Below, piece after piece: positions 58,523 to 64,000 of a stretch of 64,000 bases of DNA; positions within the stretch are counted from its first letter, which is position 1; each line of letters begins with the position of its first letter. A model generated the notes under the pieces. That model saw only the letters and a list, made by a program, of their open reading frames with translations. It was not told the origin of the DNA and searched no databases. Position numbers and translations under genes: made by a program. Location: assembly GCF_001263355.1 (NCBI RefSeq), contig NZ_LGYO01000003.1:24579-88578 (forward strand). Direction: 5' to 3'. Source of the stretch: Acetobacterium bakii (GTDB lineage: Bacteria > Bacillota > Clostridia > Eubacteriales > Eubacteriaceae).

Positions 58523-58610
58523 CGCTTGGGGTGCCGAAAGGCTGAGAGAAAACTATGTTTTTAACCCATTGAACCTGATATGGTTAGCACCATCGTAGGG
58601 AAGGCATTGA
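58523..58610 (+). promoter_or_regulatory. TPP riboswitch (THI element)
   Basis: The stretch contains the conserved TPP aptamer blocks: GGGGTGCC (58529-58536), GGCTGAGA, ACCCATTGAACCTGAT, GGTTAGCACC and TCGTAGGGAA. It precedes thiC and is followed by a terminator, so thiamine pyrophosphate should end transcription early. Confidence 0.96.
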
Positions 58611-58627
58611 TTTTTAGGAATTATTTG

Positions 58628-58657
58628 ACCCGCCCATACTGGTGCGGGTTTTTATTT
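58628..58657 (+). terminator. Riboswitch expression-platform terminator
   Basis: ACCCGC (58628-58633) pairs with GCGGGT (58644-58649), followed by TTTTATTTT. It lies 18 bases behind the TPP aptamer and 40 bases before thiC. Confidence 0.85.
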
Positions 58658-58697
58658 TGCCGTTTTTAACAAAAATCAGTATGAAGAGGAGAAAGAA

Positions 58698-60020
58698 ATG
58701 AATTACACTACCCAAATGGATGCAGCACGAAAAGGTATGATGACAAAGGAAATGAAACAGGCAGCGGCCTCGGATGCTTTGAGTCCCCAGGAACTGATGG
58801 CGGAAATTGCCGCCGGCCGTGCGGTTATACCCGCCAATAAAAATCACAAAAATTTAATACCAAAAGCCATCGGCAAGGGTTTAACAACCAAAATAAATGT
58901 TAATCTCGGGATCTCCGAAGACTGCAGCAATTTCGACAATGAGATTGACAAGGTGAAAACCGCAGTGACGATGAAAGCAGATGCAATCATGGATCTAAGC
59001 TGTTACGGCAAGACGCAGGAATTCCGGCAGTTGATTGTTGAAACCTCAGGTGCCATGCTTGGCACCGTACCGATATACGATGCCATTGGTTATTTTGATA
59101 AAAATTTGACGGATATTACTGCAGCAGAATTTTTAAGGATTGTGGAAGTACATGCCCGGGATGGCGTCGATTTTATGACCATCCACGCCGGAATTAATCG
59201 GGAAACGGCTCGACGCTTTAAAAAGTCGGGCAGACTTACAAACATTGTGTCCCGTGGGGGTTCTCTGCTCTTTGCATGGATGGAGCAAACCGGTAATGAA
59301 AATCCGTTTTATGAGCATTATGATAAAATTCTGGATATATTTGAAAAATATGATGTCACCATTAGTCTCGGGGATGCCTGCCGTCCCGGATGTATTAATG
59401 ATGCCACTGATGCCGCTCAAATTGAAGAACTGATTGTTCTTGGTGAGCTGACAAAACGCGCTTGGGACAGAAATGTTCAGGTGATGATCGAGGGACCTGG
59501 ACATATGGCCCTCAATGAAATTACTGCCAATATGCTGTTGATGAAAAAGCTTTGCCATGGCGCGCCGCTATATGTTTTGGGACCGATTACCACTGATATT
59601 GCCCCGGGTTATGATCACATAACCAGTGCCATCGGCGGTGCTTTGGCGGCTGCCAGCGGAGCGGACTTTCTTTGCTATGTAACCCCGGCTGAGCATTTGT
59701 GTTTGCCGGATATGGATGATATGAAAGAAGGCATTATCGCAGCAAGGATTGCCGCCCACAGCGGGGATATTGCCAAAGGAATCAGGGGTGCGACGGATAT
59801 CGACTATAAAATGAGTACCGCCCGTAAAAATCTTGACTGGGAAGGGATGTTTGAGTTGGCTTTAGATCCAGTAAAACCGCGCCGTTATCGTAAAAGTTCA
59901 CAACCGGAACATGAAGACAGCTGCACAATGTGCGGGAAGTTATGTGCGGTTCGGACCATGAACAGTGTATTAAGTGGAAAAAAGGTGGAGTTAAAGGAAG
60001 ATGATTGTCATGCGAACTAG
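58698..60020 (+). CDS. thiC: Phosphomethylpyrimidine synthase ThiC
   Basis: This 440-residue radical SAM-type enzyme converts AIR to HMP-phosphate, the pyrimidine half of thiamine. Characteristic segments are [68 protein letters not shown] and [12 protein letters not shown]. The C-terminal cluster motif is CTMCGKLCA. It is the shorter clostridial form. GAGGAG lies 9 bases before the ATG. It is the first gene behind the TPP riboswitch and overlaps thiW. Confidence 0.96.
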   Translation: MNYTTQMDAARKGMMTKEMKQAAASDALSPQELMAEIAAGRAVIPANKNHKNLIPKAIGKGLTTKINVNLGISEDCSNFDNEIDKVKTAVTMKADAIMDLSCYGKTQEFRQLIVETSGAMLGTVPIYDAIGYFDKNLTDITAAEFLRIVEVHARDGVDFMTIHAGINRETARRFKKSGRLTNIVSRGGSLLFAWMEQTGNENPFYEHYDKILDIFEKYDVTISLGDACRPGCINDATDAAQIEELIVLGELTKRAWDRNVQVMIEGPGHMALNEITANMLLMKKLCHGAPLYVLGPITTDIAPGYDHITSAIGGALAAASGADFLCYVTPAEHLCLPDMDDMKEGIIAARIAAHSGDIAKGIRGATDIDYKMSTARKNLDWEGMFELALDPVKPRRYRKSSQPEHEDSCTMCGKLCAVRTMNSVLSGKKVELKEDDCHAN

Positions 60021-60510
60021 AAAATTAGCCCTTGCAGGGATGTATGCTGCAGTCGGCGTTGTTTGTTCAACATTTTATATCCCCATCGGCATAACAAAAT
60101 GCTTTCCGGTACAGCATATGATTAACGTGCTTTGTGCGGTGACATTAGGTCCGGCGTATGCGGTAATGTGTGCGTTTGTCATTTCACTTACCAGAAACTT
60201 ACTGGGAACCGGAACGCCTCTTGCATTCATGGGCAGTATGGTTGGCGCTTTATTTGCGGGAATGCTCTATCAGAAGACTAAAAAAATTCATTTTGCAGCA
60301 CTCGGGGAGATGTTTGGTACCGGCATTATCGGAGCGTTGCTTTGTTATCCGGTGGCGCATTTTTTACTTGGAAATACCACCGTGGCCTGGTTCGGATTTG
60401 TGATTCCTTTTTCCGTCAGCACCATTTGTGGCGCGGGTATTGGTTATATTCTTTTAATTGCTCTTAATCGGGCCACAAAAGGGTCAATGCTTAAAGGGAC
60501 AATCGAATAA
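60010..60510 (+). CDS. thiW: ThiW, HMP/thiamine-precursor ECF transporter S component
   Basis: This membrane protein of about 166 residues has five to six helices and the ThiW pattern: [15 protein letters not shown] at the start, [13 protein letters not shown], and [23 protein letters not shown]. ThiW is the substrate-binding S unit of an energy-coupling-factor importer, probably for a thiamine precursor (thiazole or pyrimidine); the energising ATPases are elsewhere. ATG 60010 has GGAAG about 10 bases upstream and lies inside the 3' end of thiC; ATG 60001 is in frame but too close to that site. Controlled by the TPP riboswitch. Confidence 0.9.
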   Translation: MRTRKLALAGMYAAVGVVCSTFYIPIGITKCFPVQHMINVLCAVTLGPAYAVMCAFVISLTRNLLGTGTPLAFMGSMVGALFAGMLYQKTKKIHFAALGEMFGTGIIGALLCYPVAHFLLGNTTVAWFGFVIPFSVSTICGAGIGYILLIALNRATKGSMLKGTIE

Positions 60511-60713
60511 AAAACTGTTTGAACCCCATAATTTAACAGACCTGTGAAAATATTATAGAAGAAAGACATTATATTCATTTGAATTAAAGACGTAGCATTG
60601 TATAATTAAGTTAATAGACTTCTTAGTATTGCAAAGTTACCGCTTAAGGCTGAAAAAAATGGAAAAGAGTATAATGTAAGTTCTATATTGTAACAGTGAA
60701 AGGATTATGGAAA

Positions 60714-62576
60714 TTGAGTATATTAAAGAATATATCATCTCCCGAGGATATGAAAGAGCTAAGTTATAGTGATCTTGATATGCTTGCCGGGGAACTTCGA
60801 AATAAAATCCTTGAAACGGTATCAAAGAACGGTGGGCATTTAGCATCTAATTTAGGTGTTGTGGAAATGACAATTGCCATCCATCGTGTTTTTGACGCAC
60901 CCAAGGATCAAATTGTCTTAGATGTTGGTCATCAAAGCTATGTGCATAAACTTCTGACCGGAAGGCAAAATCAATTCGACACCCTTCGTCAATGGAAAGG
61001 ATTGTCAGGCTTTACAAATAGGAATGAAAGCGTCTATGATCCCTTTGGGGCAGGCCACTCCGGGACCTCAATTTCGGCAGCAATAGGTTTGGCCTCGGCG
61101 AATCGACTCAATGGAAATGACAAATATGTGATTGCCGTTGTCGGGGATGGTTCGTTTACCAATGGTATGATTTATGAGGCTTTAAATAACTGCACCAAGA
61201 ATGATTTAAAACTGATTATTGTACTTAATGATAATGAGATGTCAATATCTGAAAATGTTGGCGGATTATCTACGTATTTATCTAAGATTCGAACGAGCAA
61301 AAAGTATTTTGCGCTAAAACGTAAGACCCAGTCATTTTTTCATAAAATACCCATTGTTGGTGATAAGTTAGTTCATGGCACAAGATGTTTAAAAAATCAT
61401 ATTAAAAAAAGAGTGGTGTTTGAGAACTTATTTGAACATCTCGGACTTGATTATTTGGGACCCGTCGATGGGTCCGATATTAAAAAACTGGAAACTGTGC
61501 TGAATGAGGCAAAAGAAAAAAATAAATGCTGTCTGGTACATGTGCTTACGGTTAAAGGGAAAGGCTATAAACCCGCAGAAGAGCATCCTGAAGTTTATCA
61601 TTCGGTTGGTACCTTTGATTTAAAAAAAGGGATTGATATTAGCAAAAAAAGCACCACTTTTTCATCGGTATTTGGAGAAATACTCTGTAAAGAGGCAGAA
61701 CAGAATGAATCGATTTGTGCAATTACTGCGGCGATGGCCACCGGAACCGGCTTGGAGGATTTTGAGTCAACTTATCCAAAACGGTTTTTTGATGTGGGCA
61801 TTGCCGAAGAACACGCGGTTACTTTTTGCGCAGGTCTTTCGGCCAATCAGAAAACCCCGGTTTGTGCCATTTATTCAACATTTGTTCAAAGAGTCTACGA
61901 TCAATTGATTCATGATGTGGCGATACAGAAATTGCCCATGATTATGGCGTTGGATCGATGTGGACTTGTTCCCGGGGACGGGATTACCCACCAGGGTATT
62001 TATGATTGTTCCTATTTATCCACCATCCCTTTAATTGAGATATTTAGCCCGGAAACCTACGATGAAATGGCTCAGGCTTTTAATTATGGATTTCATCACA
62101 ATCGTTTAGTGGTCGTTCGCTATCCAAAGGGCTCGGAACTCGATTATGATCGCAGTGATTACAAATCTTTGGGTGAAGCAAGTTACATGGATTTTTCAAC
62201 AGATAACTATGATATTGCAATTATTACCTACGGCAGAGTTACTAAAAATGCCTACGATGCCATTGCCTTATTGAATAATAAGTGCCGCGTGCGCTTAATA
62301 AAGCTGATGAAGGTCTATCCCCTTGATTCCGAAAACATCGTTTCATTAGTTGAAGATGCGAAAATGGTTTACATCCTTGAGGAAGGGATAAAAAGCGGTG
62401 GAATAGCTGAAAAATTAGCTTCCAAATTTGCCCAAAACCATCGCATGCGTTCAAAAAAAATAGTAATTCGCGCCATTGAAAACCCCTTATTTGAACAAGG
62501 CGATCTTTCTTCGCTGTACGCAAACTGTGGTTTTTTACCTGAACAGATTGCCGCTGAAATTTGTGATGTTTATTAA
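60714..62576 (+). CDS. dxs: 1-deoxy-D-xylulose-5-phosphate synthase
   Basis: This enzyme of about 620 residues joins pyruvate and glyceraldehyde-3-phosphate to DXP using ThDP. Motifs: GHQSYVHKLLTGR, GHSGTSISAAIG, the ThDP-binding VVGDGSFTNGMIYEALNN, DVGIAEEHAVTFCAGLS (catalytic Glu) and YSTFVQRVYDQLIHD with DRCGLVPGDGITHQG. DXP feeds both isoprenoids and the thiazole of thiamine, consistent with its place behind thiC-thiW. The start TTG 60714 follows AAAGGA by 9 bases; an in-frame GTG at 60696 has no site. A 204-base gap suggests its own promoter. Confidence 0.93.
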   Translation: MSILKNISSPEDMKELSYSDLDMLAGELRNKILETVSKNGGHLASNLGVVEMTIAIHRVFDAPKDQIVLDVGHQSYVHKLLTGRQNQFDTLRQWKGLSGFTNRNESVYDPFGAGHSGTSISAAIGLASANRLNGNDKYVIAVVGDGSFTNGMIYEALNNCTKNDLKLIIVLNDNEMSISENVGGLSTYLSKIRTSKKYFALKRKTQSFFHKIPIVGDKLVHGTRCLKNHIKKRVVFENLFEHLGLDYLGPVDGSDIKKLETVLNEAKEKNKCCLVHVLTVKGKGYKPAEEHPEVYHSVGTFDLKKGIDISKKSTTFSSVFGEILCKEAEQNESICAITAAMATGTGLEDFESTYPKRFFDVGIAEEHAVTFCAGLSANQKTPVCAIYSTFVQRVYDQLIHDVAIQKLPMIMALDRCGLVPGDGITHQGIYDCSYLSTIPLIEIFSPETYDEMAQAFNYGFHHNRLVVVRYPKGSELDYDRSDYKSLGEASYMDFSTDNYDIAIITYGRVTKNAYDAIALLNNKCRVRLIKLMKVYPLDSENIVSLVEDAKMVYILEEGIKSGGIAEKLASKFAQNHRMRSKKIVIRAIENPLFEQGDLSSLYANCGFLPEQIAAEICDVY

Positions 62577-62652
62577 TCAAATAGCATTCCCTGGGAAAAT
62601 TTCAGAAAATTTTCAATTCAATAAAAGAATAGACTTTTTTAACTGAAAAGTA

Positions 62653-62658
62653 TATAAT
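62653..62658 (+). promoter_or_regulatory. Possible -10 of the riboswitch transcript
   Basis: TATAAT lies about 30 bases before the Moco-type aptamer. A TAGACT at 62630-62635 is at 17-bp spacing and could serve as a weak -35. Confidence 0.45.
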
Positions 62659-62683
62659 TAAATCAAATTAAAACAAACCTAAT

Positions 62684-62787
62684 AAAGATTGCTCCGAGCC
62701 TTTCATCCTAAAGCATTGCCATGGATAAAGGCCGATAGGGTATAAACGGAAACGTTTTTGCCTCCATGTTGGGAAGGAGTTAATACA
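62684..62787 (+). promoter_or_regulatory. Molybdenum-cofactor-type riboswitch aptamer
   Basis: CTCC (62692-62695) pairs with GGAG (62776-62779), enclosing a GCCTTT/AAAGGC stem, an ACG-GAAA-CGT hairpin with a GNRA tetraloop, and GCCTCC...GGGAAGGAG at the 3' side. These are features of the Moco/Tuco RNA class. A terminator hairpin follows and the next large gene is a molybdenum hydroxylase, which supports the assignment. Whether it binds Mo or W cofactor is open. Confidence 0.75.
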
Positions 62788-62839
62788 ATTAAAATCATAA
62801 AAGCAGAAATGTTTTTGACTTGGTTTGGAGCGTATTAAT

Positions 62840-62864
62840 GAAGGCCAACAGGCCTTCTTTTTTA
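62840..62864 (+). terminator. Terminator behind the Moco-type aptamer
   Basis: GAAGGCC (62840-62846) and GGCCTTC (62851-62857) with loop AACA, followed by a run of T. It probably acts as the expression platform of the riboswitch. Confidence 0.85.
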
Positions 62865-62914
62865 GTTCCAATTATTGTTTAAAATTTCTATGAGACAGTA
62901 ATCGTTTTCACAAC

Positions 62915-63037
62915 CAAGCTCCAACGCTTCCCGGAGCCAAGTTCAAGCTGACCAATAAAAAGGATATTCCAATTGTGGAATTACTAGACTGGGTGATGTA
63001 TGTAAAAGAACGATTTTTGTCTCGGTTGGCCCAATAA
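62915..63037 (+). pseudogene. Unidentified C-terminal gene remnant
   Basis: A 40-codon frame without a start (APTLPGAKFKLTNKKDIPIV... to SRLAQ, stop at 63035) reads like protein but is preceded by a stop in frame. I do not recognise the family. It is probably the end of a gene whose front was lost, lying between the riboswitch and the oxidoreductase. Confidence 0.3.
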
Positions 63038-63049
63038 TCGTTGCAGGGA

Positions 63050-63164
63050 GTGATTAAAGAAGAAAGACATTGTTAAACACGGGCATGGCGGTTTAGGTAT
63101 GGGGTATGATCCCTGTACCTATCCAAATTGCGGATTTGAAATAGGCGGCTTTATTAAAAATTAA
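63050..63164 (+). pseudogene. Possible small frameshifted ORF with GHGGLG and Cys motif
   Basis: One frame from about 63053 reads KKKDIVKHGHGGLGMGYDPC and CGFEIGGFIKN before a stop at 63162-63164. A GTG at 63050 with GGGAG just upstream is one base out of frame (an extra A in TTAAAGAAG would explain this). It may be a decayed or recoded small gene ahead of the molybdenum hydroxylase. Confidence 0.3.
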
Positions 63165-63195
63165 TATAGCAAAAAAATCAAATGGAGGTTCTAGA

Positions 63196-64000
63196 ATGTT
63201 AAAGAAAACATTAATAATCAATGGTGTGAAAAGAACGGTGATTGCTGATGCTGAAACAAGCTTAGCCAAGGTATTGCGAAAACAATTGGGCTTAACCGGC
63301 ACAAAAGTCGGCTGTGGCAAAGGCGAATGTGGTTCATGTTCCGTTATCATGAATGAAAAAGTTGTAAGATCCTGTATCACTAAGATTAAGAAAATTCCAG
63401 ATGAAGCTATAATTATTACAATTGAGGGTGTTGGAACTCAAGAAAATCTACATCCGCTGCAACTGTCATGGATGGTTAATGGTGGGGCTCAATGTGGGTT
63501 CTGTACGCCAGGTTTTATTATGTCAGCGAAAGGTTTACTTGAAGAAAATATTAATCCAACCCGGGAAGATGTTCGGGCATGGTTCCAGAAACATCACAAT
63601 GTCTGTCGCTGCACCGGTTATATTCCACTGGTGGATGCGGTTATGGATGCAGCCCGTTTAATGCGAGGAGATATCACAAAAGAAGAGCTTTGGTTCCAAC
63701 TGAAGGAAGGCGATTCCATGATGGGATCAGCTACCATACGTCCCTCTGCGTTGGCAAAAGTAACCGGAACCTGGGATTACGGTGCGGATTTAGGCTTGAA
63801 ATTACCGGATAATACACTGCACATTAAACTGGTTCAGGCAACGGTATCCCATGCCAATATTATTTCCATCGATACCTCGGAAGCCGAAAAAATGCCGGGT
63901 GTCTTCAAGGTCATCACCTGGAAAGATGTTCCCGGAACCAACCGCATCAATGGTTTGGCCTTCCCAACCAATAAAGGAGATGGACTGGAACGACCGATTC
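63196..64000 (+). CDS. Molybdenum-dependent aldehyde oxidoreductase/xanthine dehydrogenase-family protein (3' end outside window)
   Basis: The frame is open from ATG 63196 (GGAGG 9 bases upstream) to the window end, 268 codons. Residues ~1-150 form a [2Fe-2S] protein: a plant-type ferredoxin with GCGKGECGSC, then the second cluster motif CGFCTPGF with CRCTGY. From ~175 the molybdopterin-binding subunit begins directly (TIRPSALAKVTGTWDYGADL), with no FAD domain between. This single-chain layout is that of Desulfovibrio gigas aldehyde oxidoreductase (MOP). It lies downstream of a Moco-type riboswitch, a fitting control. Substrate unknown. Confidence 0.9.
   Translation, partial: MLKKTLIINGVKRTVIADAETSLAKVLRKQLGLTGTKVGCGKGECGSCSVIMNEKVVRSCITKIKKIPDEAIIITIEGVGTQENLHPLQLSWMVNGGAQCGFCTPGFIMSAKGLLEENINPTREDVRAWFQKHHNVCRCTGYIPLVDAVMDAARLMRGDITKEELWFQLKEGDSMMGSATIRPSALAKVTGTWDYGADLGLKLPDNTLHIKLVQATVSHANIISIDTSEAEKMPGVFKVITWKDVPGTNRINGLAFPTNKGDGLERPI

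Noticed and set aside
1..64000. CRISPR array, rRNA operon or prophage
   Set aside because: No regularly spaced direct repeats, no rRNA sequence and no phage structural genes were seen anywhere in the window.

Overview
The window looks like chromosome from a low-GC anaerobic Firmicute, most likely an Acetobacterium-like acetogen (Eubacteriaceae). This is an inference from gene content and codon use, not from a marker gene. Supporting signs are molybdate transport with ModD, a cofactor-type riboswitch ahead of a molybdenum hydroxylase, hybrid-cluster protein, ferredoxin-tailed aldo/keto reductases, a minimal SufCB pair, LarC, and frequent TTG/GTG starts with strong GGAGG ribosome-binding sites. 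There are no rRNA genes and no CRISPR array. One intact tRNA (Val-CAC) and one decayed tRNA-Lys 3' half are present.

Region by region: (1) 1-10.6 kb is a compact co-directional chemosensory operon: MCP, triple CheW, CheB, a receiver lacking its phospho-acceptor Asp, an HPt/STAS protein, a HEAT-repeat protein, CheR, CheY and a CheA with two HPt domains. (2) 10.6-18.1 kb is accessory: a tRNA-Lys fragment and terminator, an agr-type quorum-sensing locus in the order A-C-D-B with an unannotated 48-codon agrD, then decayed genes (transposase-like fragment, interrupted sigma factor, ABC-ATPase fragment, IS66 3' end), an AbiEi antitoxin with a broken AbiEii partner, and an RNA methyltransferase-like gene. 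(3) 18.1-21.8 kb (minus strand) is a two-component system with a DrrAB-like ABC exporter. (4) 22-24 kb holds Ctc/L25 and tRNA-Val. (5) 24-27.5 kb is modA-modB-modC-HMA protein-modD behind a promoter overlapped by a 19-bp palindrome. (6) 27.6-30.3 kb has sufC-sufB, a NifX-like protein and a DUF134 regulator. (7) 30.6-34.1 kb has a MarR gene with two operator-like palindromes, broken DUF2284/DUF3786 genes, and a TetR gene with a PaaK-like ligase. (8) 34.4-40.7 kb has a PhnA-like protein, two ferredoxin-type aldo/keto reductases, an AdhR/NmlR-like MerR regulator, larC, a DUF2798 protein and a DNA glycosylase. Three promoters here have the 19-bp spacer typical of MerR control. (9) 41-48.5 kb has a Cthe_2159-type lipoprotein, pirin, a GntR/ABC operon and RtcB. 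(10) 48.8-54.2 kb has a two-component system divergent from a VTC-DUF4956-CotH operon, with four 11-bp-spaced PhoP-like boxes between them. (11) 54.3-64 kb has a PNPOx-like protein, dGTPase, Hcp, a TPP riboswitch with thiC-thiW-dxs, and a Moco-type riboswitch before an aldehyde oxidoreductase that runs off the window.

Themes: much of the window is regulatory. Nearly every small regulator gene (MarR, TetR, MerR, GntR, OmpR-type) has a visible cognate-looking palindrome or repeat at its own promoter, so several regulons can be proposed from sequence alone. Molybdenum handling appears twice (mod operon; riboswitch plus Mo-enzyme), and thiamine and isoprenoid precursor supply are linked through thiC-thiW-dxs.
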